Source of the DNA: Planctomycetaceae bacterium
GTDB taxonomy: Bacteria > Planctomycetota > Planctomycetia > Pirellulales > Pirellulaceae
DNA length: 12,520 bases
Assembly (NCBI GenBank): GCA_002685655.1
Contig: NYXM01000137.1
Coordinates: 1 to 12,520, forward strand
Direction of reading: 5' to 3'
The notes under the pieces were generated by a model that saw only the letters and a program-made list of their open reading frames with translations, had not been told where the DNA came from and did no database searches. Numbering within the stretch: the stretch's first letter is position 1; each line of letters begins with the position of its first letter. A program made the position numbers and the translations under genes. This document shows, in pieces, positions 4,776-12,338 of the stretch.

Positions 4776-7313
4776 CTACCGCGCCGGCGTCGCCATTGCG
4801 GTCTCCGCTGCCGCATCGTCTCTTACGCCAACGGCCAACTTGAGCTTTGCGATGATCTGCGCTGGCGATGCGATCAGGCCGTCGAGCAAGATCGGTTTGT
4901 TGGGATTGTCTGCTGGAAAGATGGCAAGAAACGGAATCGACCCACCCTTATTGCCAAGTTGTTTCAGAAGTGCTTTGGCTTCGGGTGCAGAGTGCGTCAT
5001 ATCGGCCTTCAACGTGACGATCCCTGCGGCTTCGACGAAGGCTTTGGTTTCTGGTTGATTCAAGGCGACCGCCTCGTTGGCTTTGCACGTCAGTCACCAG
5101 TCGGCTGTGAAGTCCACGAAAACGGTCTTTCTAGAGGACGTTAGTTTCTCCAACAACGCTCTCGAATAGGGTTGCCATGGCAGCTCGTTCTCGGATTCCT
5201 TCGCCGTGACGGGAGCGGCATCGGGGCCCATTCGCGTGGCAAGGGCCCGATCGACGGCACGGTCGAAGCGACTCTGCATGATGGACTGGAGATTGAGTTT
5301 GTCGAACGGAAAAAACTGCCCGCCGAACATGGCCAGTCCCACGAACAGGGCAAAGGCACCAGCCGCTATCCAACCCGCGGTTTTTTTGTCCCGCGTGGCG
5401 GTAATCGGGATCCGCCCGATCCACCAGAAGGCAGCCCACAGACCAATCAAAAATGCGATCGTAGGAACGACGTATGGAATTTCGATGAAAGTCAACAGAA
5501 ACACGACGGTGCCCAACAACACAAATCCCATCATGTTCTTAAAGGTGTCCATCCAGGCGCCAGGTTTGGGCAAGAATGAAACCAGCTTGGGAAACGCGCC
5601 AATCACCAAATAGGGGCTGGCCATCCCCAGGCCCACGCAAGCGAATCCGGCATAGGTGATCACTGGCGGCTGCGAGACGGCCCACGACAGCGCCGGCCCT
5701 AGCAATGGGCCGGTACACGGCGTTGCCAAGACCGTTGTTAGCATGCCTTTGAAGAAAGCACCGGATGGACCTTCCTTGGCGGCCAAGTCGTTGACTTTGC
5801 CCGAGCCTACAAAGCCGGGGATGGGAATCTCCCAAACGCCCAGAAAACTGAGCGCAAAGACGAAGACGACCGCAGTCAGGGTGATGTTAAACGTCGCACT
5901 GCTGAACTGTTCGCCCCAGCTAAGACCCATGAAAACGGCCAACGTGGCCAGAACCAAAAAGATCGACATCAGGCCGAGACAGAACCATAGATTCAAAAAG
6001 AAGATCCGGGATCGGCTGTCGCCCGCTTGTTGAACGAACGACATGACCTTCAGGCCAATTACCGGCAGCACGCAAGGCATGAAGTTCAAGATCAGGCCGC
6101 CAAGAAAGGCGAATATCAATTGCAGCACGATCGGCGCGTTTTGATTCGTCGTAGTCGTATCAAGATTAGCCAGATCCAACGTCGGCCCGACAATGCCAGC
6201 CGCGCCTGGCGCTGGTGGCGCCGAAGCCCGTTTTGCCAACTTGGCCACGTCGCCGTACTTTGCCTTTGTAAAGGCCAGCGGCGTCGAACGATCTTCACCT
6301 TCTCCGATGTTCAACAAAGCCACGAAGGTGATCGCCTGTGGCATGTCGCAGCCTGTCGGCGTGCAGACTTGGTAACCCATCAACCCTCGAAGTTCGACCG
6401 CGCCGGGCGTTGCGTTGGCTGGGATGTTGACCTTCGTGGTCCAACTAACCATCCCTTCGTGGTATCGAGTGATCGGTTCAAACTCGTCACCGGTTTCTTC
6501 CACGTGCGGTGCCGTAGACGGCTCGATTCCGCCGACCTGCCACCCCTCTGGCGGCTCCATGACGATCAGCGTGGGTTTGGAAATTCCGTCGCCTTCTTCC
6601 GGCGCATGAGCATAGATATGCCAGGTTGGATCGAGTTCAGCGGTCAACGTTACCGTTACGGCCGTACCGGGCGCTGCGGTCATCGGTTTCACTTGACCTC
6701 GAATGGTCACGTGATCCCTCGGTCCACGAAATTCACCCGTCGGTACCACGGCTTCATATGAACCGGCGAAACTGGCCACAAGCGATTCGTTCTTGGGGAG
6801 GCAGACACCGCTGTCCTGGCAGACTTGTCCCGCAAAGTCGATTTTGATTTCCAGCTTCTTAGGGTCCGCCGATTCCTTCAGACGGATTGGAGCTGTCCAA
6901 ACGACTTCTTCATCATGCTCTTCGACCGGGACTTCGAAGAATTCGTACTTCTTGATCGCAGGTGGCCGATTGGGGCGAAACTCGCCGATGACCTCAAAGT
7001 CATCCGATGGCGCGACCTTGATCACTGATCGCATCGGTCCGCCCGGTTTTTGGGTCACGGAATACAAATGCCAGCCAATTCCGATTTTGGCGATCACCGA
7101 TAGACGGCCCTCGCGTTTCCCCGCTGCCAACTGAAACTCCGCACTGAGTTCGAGATCTTCGCCTTCCAGGCCGGGAATTCCGGGCAGCGGCTGTAGCTGG
7201 TCCAACAGATTCAGTTCGAGTTGATCGGGCGCTTGGGCTCGAACATCCACGACGGAACTAGTGAAAAACAGCACCAACCCAACGACCAGCGTGGCGATAC
7301 GGCGGAACGACAT
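4776..7313 (-). CDS. dsbD: DsbD-type thiol:disulfide interchange protein, candidate selenoprotein (in-frame TGA at 5094-5096 read as Sec740)
   Basis: DsbD carries electrons from cytoplasmic thioredoxin across the membrane to periplasmic oxidoreductases and cytochrome c maturation. The 845-residue product (Sec counted) has a signal peptide (1-26), a first DsbD N-terminal domain (about 50-190) with redox pair C165/C171, a second, tandem N-terminal-type domain (about 200-335) with C317/C322, and a membrane domain of about eight helices (about 395-670). The transport cysteines appear as C413 (NFMPCVLP) and C533 (TPCTGP). A thioredoxin domain (about 715-830) has the presumed cis-Pro P794 in GGSIPF. 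Its redox motif reads D-W-TGA-L-T-C-K, so the TGA replaces the nucleophilic first cysteine (Cys461 of E. coli DsbD), while C743 is kept. The frame then continues for 105 codons to a TAG. A SECIS-like hairpin follows the TGA. Alternatives are a nonsense mutation or a base-call error (TGC or TGT to TGA). The DsbD assignment is firm; selenocysteine insertion is inferred. The ATG at 7311-7313 precedes a clear signal peptide. Confidence 0.85.
5061..5076 (-). promoter_or_regulatory. Bacterial SECIS-like hairpin in dsbD mRNA
   Basis: On the minus strand the mRNA reads CGAGGC, loop GGUC, GCCUUG: a 6-bp stem (one G-U pair) with a four-base loop beginning with G. The stem starts 17 bases after the TGA, and the first loop base follows 23 bases after it. 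In E. coli fdhF the SelB-binding loop also contains GGUC, 18 bases after its UGA. General bacterial SECIS descriptions call for a hairpin roughly 16 to 37 bases downstream with a G among the first loop bases, which this satisfies. The lower stem is not well paired, and GC-rich coding DNA can form such hairpins by chance. Confidence 0.6.
5094..5096 (-). other. In-frame TGA at the first Cys of the DsbD thioredoxin-domain CxxC motif, putative Sec codon
   Basis: The codons here are TGG TGA CTG ACG TGC AAA, giving W-U-L-T-C-K. The usual family motif is ADWCLTCK, so the TGA falls exactly on the redox-active residue. The base after the codon is C, a context known in E. coli to favour readthrough of UGA, as in fdhF. 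It is the only stop in the 846-codon frame. Confidence 0.7.
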
Positions 7314-7353
7314 TGCGGCTCTTTCGGGGAAGTTGTCCGGTGGAGAAACTGTA

Positions 7354-7383
7354 ATTCTAGGAAATCCGATGACTCAAGGTCAA
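7354..7383 (-). promoter_or_regulatory. Sigma70-type promoter for dsbD
   Basis: On the minus strand TTGACC (7378-7383) and TAGAAT (7354-7359) each match five of six consensus bases with an 18-base spacer. Transcription would start near 7346, leaving a leader of about 33 bases before the dsbD ATG. The position in a non-coding gap just upstream of the gene supports it. Confidence 0.55.
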
Positions 7384-7460
7384 CGGAGTCGCCGGCGCGG
7401 GCGCCAGTGACTTGTAGAATTATCGGTCAACAGTGAAGCAAAAACGGTATTGTCTCGTAC

Positions 7461-7487
7461 AAAACCTTGTAACGGGTTGTAACAAGG
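7461..7487 (-). terminator. Intrinsic terminator after the phosphotransferase gene
   Basis: CCTTGT (7465-7470) and ACAAGG (7482-7487) form a 6-bp stem. It is extended by two further pairs after one A-A mismatch, around a five-base loop. On the minus strand the hairpin is followed at once by TTTT, and it begins 24 bases past the stop codon at 7511. This separates the phosphotransferase transcript from dsbD, which has its own promoter. The U tract is short. Confidence 0.55.
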
Positions 7488-7510
7488 GCAGTTTACGCGC
7501 TGCAGCCTGC

Positions 7511-8524
7511 TCAGGCCGAACCGCACAGATACTCGATCCGCTGGAGGTTCTCATCCAAGCGATGTAGCACATGCTGTTGGTTGTCGAACTTCTTGCCTTC
7601 GACACAGATCCAACGCAGCCAGCTGAGGCCGGACATGAGGACGCCGCTCTGGTCAAACGCGCGGATCAGCAGATGTTCGTCTGCCGTCAGCGGTTGGTGG
7701 GTCTCATAAGCGTGCAACGCGACTGACCAATCGGCTTGGTTGTCAGCAACTAGACTGCCAATTAGTCGAGCCAGATCGCAAGAGACGTTGTCAAAACGCA
7801 TGGCGCCAAAGTCGATCAGCCCTGTTACTTCGTCGTCAGTGAACAAGATGTGGTCGTGCCAAATGTCGCGAATGCATGGCTGCAGAGTGACTTTCAGTCG
7901 TGTGGCGCGGCCGAGCAATTCGACGACCTGGCCGGCAGCGCGGGAGAACAACTCCAGCAAATGTTGACCTCGGCGGCAGATCTCCGCGTCGTGGTATCCC
8001 GCCGTTGCAATTGCCAGCCGATCCAGCTCGCCGTGCAACAGACGCTCGAGCTTGGCCTGCCGCTGGACCAGGCTGGGCGAACAACTTGGACCTGCTTGCG
8101 CGCGGGCGCGCGGGTACGTTCGAACTGCGGCGTGGAATCGCGCGAGAACCGTCATCGTAGCCCGCAGACGCCGAACAGTTGGACCTGTGCGATAGTTCGC
8201 CTGGCCGGGCATCCAGGGCGTCAGTTCGTAAAGTCTCCGACGCTGCCTGAGAATGGTGTTGCCCCCTCCGTGGAGCAGGGGAACCGGCAGTTCTGACATG
8301 CCTTGTCGAGCGGCGTGCAGCAGCAGACCGTGGATGTGGCCGAGCGCACGCTCAGTAGGATGTGGTTTTGGCCACTCTCGCAAACAGAGCGGTCCCGACG
8401 GCGTCGTGATTTTCCACAGACAGGCGCCACTGAATCCACCCGCGTTTCCCAGGTACTGAATGTCCCTCGCATCCACGTCCGGGAAATGACGCAGAATCTG
8501 CATTGCCAATGACGTATTTGACAT
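7511..8524 (-). CDS. APH/homoserine-kinase-fold phosphotransferase with atypical catalytic loop
   Basis: This 337-residue protein has the layout of the aminoglycoside phosphotransferase/homoserine kinase type II superfamily, kinases that phosphorylate small molecules. Residues 22-50 fit the first strands of the ATP-binding lobe, with a glycine-rich turn (LGNAGGFSGACLW) and a basic strand LCLREW that may supply the ATP-binding residue. The catalytic loop is CIRDIWHDHILF (217-228) and the metal-binding motif is LIDFGA (236-241). In typical members the loop reads HGDxxxxN; here the His is replaced (IRD, Asp220 as likely base) and the metal-binding Asn position holds His225. The Asp238-Phe-Gly motif is intact, so activity is plausible. 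The substrate cannot be read from sequence, and antibiotic resistance should not be assumed. The start is the first ATG in frame; no Shine-Dalgarno is visible, and M8 is an alternative. It is divergent from the metalloprotease gene across 253 bases. Confidence 0.8.
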   Translation of the reverse strand: MSNTSLAMQILRHFPDVDARDIQYLGNAGGFSGACLWKITTPSGPLCLREWPKPHPTERALGHIHGLLLHAARQGMSELPVPLLHGGGNTILRQRRRLYELTPWMPGQANYRTGPTVRRLRATMTVLARFHAAVRTYPRARAQAGPSCSPSLVQRQAKLERLLHGELDRLAIATAGYHDAEICRRGQHLLELFSRAAGQVVELLGRATRLKVTLQPCIRDIWHDHILFTDDEVTGLIDFGAMRFDNVSCDLARLIGSLVADNQADWSVALHAYETHQPLTADEHLLIRAFDQSGVLMSGLSWLRWICVEGKKFDNQQHVLHRLDENLQRIEYLCGSA

Positions 8525-8763
8525 TCAGCGGTCCATTGGTAGTCAGGCGGCATAATCATCAAAAACGATAAACTCGACGCAACAGACAGAAGTTGCCTAT
8601 TCACCAGGTAGACAACTACAATACTGCGAATCCCGACACCGGCAATCTAGCCCACGTCGCAAAGTCGTTGTTGTGCGTTATATTTTACCTGCTTTAGAAC
8701 TTCACCCCCGCTACACGGGCCTACTTTTCCTGCCTTCGCCCCGTCGAAATCCAGCACTCCCCC

Positions 8764-8769
8764 AAGGAA
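8764..8769 (+). promoter_or_regulatory. Ribosome binding site fixing the metalloprotease start
   Basis: AAGGAA lies eight to nine bases before the ATG at 8778. It selects that start over an in-frame ATG at 8673, which would place 35 unrelated residues before the signal peptide. Confidence 0.7.
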
Positions 8770-8777
8770 TCGCAAGC

Positions 8778-11483
8778 ATGAATACTCGTTGGCATCTAAT
8801 GTGGACTTTGTCCCTCGCTTTGCTTTCGAGCGGCGTTTCGTTATCTGCGCAAGAGCCGACCGACCCAACGTCGGATAAGGACAAGGCGACTGCCGCGGCA
8901 ACTCCGACGTCGACACCGAAGACGGCGACGACAACGAGTTCAGTCGCCAGCAAACCGTCTGCTCCAGCGCATGTCGCGATCCTAAAAGACGCCAAGGCCC
9001 ATTCTGGCATGCTCACGGTGTACCAAAAGGGAAGCAAGCTGTACGGTGAATTCAGCGGTTCCGATTATAGCAGCGAGTACATCGTCCTGATTTCGATCGC
9101 CAAAGGAATTGGGCAAAGCCCGTTATTGGGCGGCTACAGTTGGGGTAACGGCGACGACTGGGTTTGGAAATTTCGCAAGATTGACGATCGCGTTCATGTG
9201 ATCCGCAAGAACGTTCGGTTCAAGGCGAAGGCGGGTTATCCCGAGAATATCGCAGTTGGCAAAGCTTTCACCGATAGTGTCCTGTTCAGCTTGCGTATCG
9301 TGACCAAAGGACCAAAAGGCGGTGACCTGGTCGACTTGACGCCAATTTTCATGAGCGACCTTCCGCAGATTGGTCAATCGTTGCCTGGTTTCGGTTTTTC
9401 GTCCGATCGATCAACGTGGGCGGCGGTCAAGGCTTTTCCCAAGAACTTGGAACTCGAAGTTGCGGCAACCTACTCATCGAGCGGCCGATCTTCGTTAGAT
9501 ACAGTTGCCGATTCACGTGCCGCCACGATCAACGTCCACTACTCGATCAGCAAACTGGATAACACCGGCTACGTGCCGCGGATGGCGGACGATCGAGTTG
9601 GCTACTTCATGACGGTCCTGAAGGACTACAACAAGAAGAGCGATCGCGACCAGTTCGTCCGGTACATCAATCGTTGGAATTTGCAAAAAGCGCCTGGAGC
9701 GACGAGTGCTCCGTTCCAACCAAAGAAGCCGATCATTTTCTACATCGAAAAGACTGTCCCACACACCTATCGCAGTGCGATTCGCGCGGGTATCGAGGAA
9801 TGGAATAAGGCCTATGAAACGGCAGGCTGGATCAATGCTGTCGAAGTACGTCAGCAGTTGGACAGTGACGATTGGGATCCAGAAGACATTCGTTACAACA
9901 CTTTTCGCTGGATTACTGCCAGCGCAGGCTTTGCCATGGGACCATCGCGTGTCAACCCGCGGACCGGCGAGATCCTGGATGCCGACATCATCTTTGATGC
10001 TGACTTCCTGCAGTTCTGGAAAGAGGAATTTGAAACGCTGACACCCGCCCAAGTTGCCGGCATGACGGGCGGACCTCTGGAAGCAGAGAAGGTCGAAGCG
10101 AATACAGGGGCCACGATGTTTGGCATTCACGAACCCCGTTGCTTGCTGAATCGAGGGATGGCACGGCAACTCGCTTTTGGTGCCTCTGCGATCCTGGCGA
10201 ACGCGGACCCCAAAGTTGCTGAAGAACAGCAGCAGAAGATGATCATGCAAGGCCTCAAGGAAGTGTCGATGCATGAAGTCGGGCACACGCTGGGTCTGCG
10301 TCATAACTTCAAGGCTAGTAAGATGCTGGACCTGAAGAAGATGAACGAAAAGACGAACCAACCAATTGTCGCGTCGGTGATGGATTACAACCCGACGAAC
10401 ATCGTTCCCAAGGAATGGAAACAAGGCGACTATTACACGACAACCCTTGGCCCGTACGATCACTGGGCCATCGAATATGGCTATAAGCCGCTCTCGGGCG
10501 GGACGACAGGCGAGGTCAAGGAGTTGCAGAAAATTGCCTCGCGCAGCGGTGACCCACAACTGCAATATGCTACGGATGAAGATACGGTTGGCTCTGATCC
10601 AGACCCGGCGTCAAACCGGTTTGACCTGGGCGACGATGCCTTGGCATACGCCACGATGCGGGCCCAAGTCGTCAAGGAAGTCATGCCGACTTTGTTGGAA
10701 CGCACGGCCAAGGAAGGCGATGATTACACACAAACGCGACGAGCTTTCAACATTCTGCTTTCGCAGCACGGCCAAGCGATGTTCTTCGCGTCGCGGTACG
10801 TTGGCGGCATTCACACGCATCGCAGCCACAAAGGCGACAAGGACGCGAAGCCGCCGGCCGAAATGGTCGACGTAAAGAAACAACGCGCCGCGCTGGACCT
10901 GCTCGTTGCGGAAGTCCTCAGTGACAAGGCATACGACTTTCCCAATGAACTCTATTCGTATTTGGCTAAATCCAACTGGCGGCATTGGGGAACGTCCAGC
11001 TTTACTCAGAAGGACTTTCCTTTGCACTCGACGATCGCAATGTGGCAATCGCGGATTATGAGCCAGCTGCTGTCGTCGACCGTTTTGGAACGTATGCACG
11101 ATACCGAATTGAAAACGGCCGCCGATAAAGATGTGCTGACCACCGCGGAGTTGATTGAACGTCTCAACGAGGCGGTATTTGCCGAATTGGATGCGATCAA
11201 GAAAGGTGAGTTCACCAATCGTAAGCCGGCGATTTCCAGTTTGCGTCGCAATTTGCAGCGAGATCACTTGCGGCGTCTCAGCCGTTTGGCCATGGGTCAG
11301 ACCTTTGCTCCCGACGATTGCCAGACGATCGCCTTCGCCGAACTTGATCAGGTCCAAAAGAAGATGTCTCGCGTGTTGGAAGACAATGACAAGCTGGACA
11401 GCTACACGCGTGCCCATCTGCTTGAGTCGGCCAGCCGAATCAGCAAGGTGTTGGATGCAAAATTGACGCTCTATTCGCCGTAG
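8778..11483 (+). CDS. Secreted zinc-dependent metalloprotease, Met-zincin (DUF5117/DUF4953 type)
   Basis: This 901-residue protein begins with a signal peptide (1-24, hydrophobic core LSLALLSSG, likely cleavage after SLSA). A polar Thr/Ala/Lys/Pro-rich stretch follows to about residue 65. The next part, to about 280, resembles the N-terminal region of DUF5117-type Met-zincins. The protease domain carries the extended zinc motif HEVGHTLGLRH, with ligands His499, His503 and His509 and general base Glu500. The Met-turn is SVMDY with Met535. This motif and turn define the metzincin clan. The large C-terminal part (about 560-901) fits the DUF4953 region. It should be exported and act on proteins outside the cytoplasmic membrane; the substrate is unknown. 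Family members are common in Planctomycetes and Bacteroidetes. All catalytic residues look intact. It stands alone on its strand, followed by a large inverted repeat. Confidence 0.92.
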   Translation: MNTRWHLMWTLSLALLSSGVSLSAQEPTDPTSDKDKATAAATPTSTPKTATTTSSVASKPSAPAHVAILKDAKAHSGMLTVYQKGSKLYGEFSGSDYSSEYIVLISIAKGIGQSPLLGGYSWGNGDDWVWKFRKIDDRVHVIRKNVRFKAKAGYPENIAVGKAFTDSVLFSLRIVTKGPKGGDLVDLTPIFMSDLPQIGQSLPGFGFSSDRSTWAAVKAFPKNLELEVAATYSSSGRSSLDTVADSRAATINVHYSISKLDNTGYVPRMADDRVGYFMTVLKDYNKKSDRDQFVRYINRWNLQKAPGATSAPFQPKKPIIFYIEKTVPHTYRSAIRAGIEEWNKAYETAGWINAVEVRQQLDSDDWDPEDIRYNTFRWITASAGFAMGPSRVNPRTGEILDADIIFDADFLQFWKEEFETLTPAQVAGMTGGPLEAEKVEANTGATMFGIHEPRCLLNRGMARQLAFGASAILANADPKVAEEQQQKMIMQGLKEVSMHEVGHTLGLRHNFKASKMLDLKKMNEKTNQPIVASVMDYNPTNIVPKEWKQGDYYTTTLGPYDHWAIEYGYKPLSGGTTGEVKELQKIASRSGDPQLQYATDEDTVGSDPDPASNRFDLGDDALAYATMRAQVVKEVMPTLLERTAKEGDDYTQTRRAFNILLSQHGQAMFFASRYVGGIHTHRSHKGDKDAKPPAEMVDVKKQRAALDLLVAEVLSDKAYDFPNELYSYLAKSNWRHWGTSSFTQKDFPLHSTIAMWQSRIMSQLLSSTVLERMHDTELKTAADKDVLTTAELIERLNEAVFAELDAIKKGEFTNRKPAISSLRRNLQRDHLRRLSRLAMGQTFAPDDCQTIAFAELDQVQKKMSRVLEDNDKLDSYTRAHLLESASRISKVLDAKLTLYSP

Positions 11484-11545
11484 TCACTCATTGTGAGCGG
11501 GAGTGCGCACAGAGGATTAATCAAGAAACAACTGTCGTCAAACGG

Positions 11546-11608
11546 TTGTAGGACGGGCACTCTTGCCCGTCTGTTCGTTGGCGACGGGCAGGAGTGATCG
11601 TCCTACAA
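11546..11608. repeat. REP-like 26-base inverted repeat, probable terminator of the metalloprotease transcript
   Basis: The left arm (11546-11571) and right arm (11583-11608) are reverse complements over 26 bases with three mismatches, around an 11-base loop. The arm starts TTGTAGGACG and contains the phrase CTTGCCCGTC. It begins 62 bases past the metalloprotease stop codon. I associate the phrase GTAGGACGGGCACTCTTGCC with recurrent intergenic repeats in planctomycetes. The structure could end transcription or protect the mRNA 3' end, and may be a REP element mobilised by a transposase acting in trans. Confidence 0.7.
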
Positions 11609-11911
11609 ATGCGACAACAATTCACTGGCTAAGTCGCTGTGCATCCGCAGAAATCAGCCACCTGGGGGCTCACCGACCCAGGCTTCGCTTGTGCGCACGT
11701 CGACCCCATCCACCCGCCAAACTCGACGTGGTGCCCTCAATCGTAACTGATGCGGCAGGCACGCCGAAATCTGCTCGGCATGGCTTGCTCGTTTGCGGCC
11801 AGTTCGTAAGATTATCGGGAAGGAAGTTCGGCTCGTATGGGTAGGCTCCTATGCTGCCGCACTATTCACTCTGATTTCATGGAAGCCCCGGACCGAGCGC
11901 CGGTCTGGTTG

Positions 11912-11917
11912 AAGGAG
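11912..11917 (+). promoter_or_regulatory. Ribosome binding site fixing the STAS gene start
   Basis: AAGGAG sits nine bases before the ATG at 11927. The in-frame ATGs at 11837 and 11879 have no such site and would add residues with no family match. Confidence 0.7.
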
Positions 11918-11926
11918 CGACGCTGG

Positions 11927-12307
11927 ATGAATCGAGAACTGGGGTCAGGTTGGGCTGTGGAGATCGACCGAGGACCAGATTGGCTTTTTATCAGTCTGCA
12001 GGGACATGAACCTTTCGACGCTGCCGGAATTGACTTGGCGGCTAGCGTATGGCAGCTGGTTGATCAGGAATTCGTCAACCGACTTGTCCTGGAAATGGAC
12101 AAAGTCCCAGTGTTACGCAGTGAATTGGTTGGAGCACTTGTCCGATTGCACGCGCGAATCACGTCGCAAGGCGGTGTCATGAGGATTTCAGGCTTGTCTG
12201 ACGAGGGTTTCGCCGTCTTACGGAGTTGCCGCTTGCATGATCGGTTTCCGCAGTATCGCGATCGGCATGACGCCGTGTTGGGCTATCGCCCCAATAAGCC
12301 GCGATAA
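11927..12307 (+). CDS. STAS-domain protein (anti-sigma factor antagonist-like)
   Basis: This 126-residue protein matches the small STAS fold of SpoIIAA-type anti-sigma antagonists, cytoplasmic proteins that switch partner proteins through reversible phosphorylation. The first strand is DWLFISLQG (18-26), the central strand RLVLEMDKVPVL (52-63), followed by the helix RSELVGALVRL (64-74). Then come a strand at GGVMRISGL and a C-terminal helix-strand unit. The residue at the usual phospho-acceptor position is Ser65, but the common D-S-S-G-L signature is replaced by L-R-S-E-L, so phosphorylation is uncertain. No partner kinase or sigma factor gene is in view. The start is fixed by AAGGAG nine bases upstream. 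It converges with the BON gene, with a 31-base gap. Confidence 0.75.
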   Translation: MNRELGSGWAVEIDRGPDWLFISLQGHEPFDAAGIDLAASVWQLVDQEFVNRLVLEMDKVPVLRSELVGALVRLHARITSQGGVMRISGLSDEGFAVLRSCRLHDRFPQYRDRHDAVLGYRPNKPR

Positions 12308-12338
12308 GGCGTCGCCAAACTGTGGATGATTCGCACAG

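Larger units (their letters stand above)
11484..11926. other. Intergenic region with REP-like element and a second small hairpin
   Basis: This 443-base gap lies between the metalloprotease and STAS genes. Its left part holds the strong inverted repeat at 11546-11608. Further right, CCTGGG (11661-11666) and CCCAGG (11677-11682) form a perfect 6-bp stem with a ten-base loop. An open frame running through 11563-11844 starts inside the inverted repeat and shows no domain, so I treat it as non-coding. No convincing promoter for the STAS gene was found. Confidence 0.6.

Noticed and set aside
4776..5063. Separate small gene of 95 residues downstream of dsbD
   Set aside because: Its start would be a TTG inside a thioredoxin helix, and the in-frame codons upstream (L-T-C-K-A-N-E) link it directly to the DsbD frame through the TGA. 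It is the C-terminal domain of DsbD.
6027..6761. 244-codon open frame on the plus strand
   Set aside because: Antisense to dsbD across its conserved domains; His/Arg-rich shadow composition and no family match.
8591..8617. Imperfect hairpin (AGTTG with CAACT) in the divergent gap between the phosphotransferase and the metalloprotease
   Set aside because: Only five terminal pairs plus a broken inner stem; no neighbouring promoter or operator pattern makes it more than chance.
8673..8777. 35-residue N-terminal extension of the metalloprotease
   Set aside because: The downstream ATG at 8778 has an AAGGA site and a proper signal peptide; the extension shows neither.
9513..10565. 350-codon open frame on the minus strand
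   Set aside because: It runs antisense to the Met-zincin, whose frame carries the signal peptide and the zinc motif. Its composition (rich in Arg, Val, His) is typical of a shadow frame.
10611..11417. 268-codon open frame on the minus strand
   Set aside because: Antisense to the C-terminal part of the Met-zincin, with no domain visible.
11563..11844. 93-codon plus-strand frame between the metalloprotease and the STAS gene
   Set aside because: It begins inside the large inverted repeat and shows no domain, signal or ribosome binding site.
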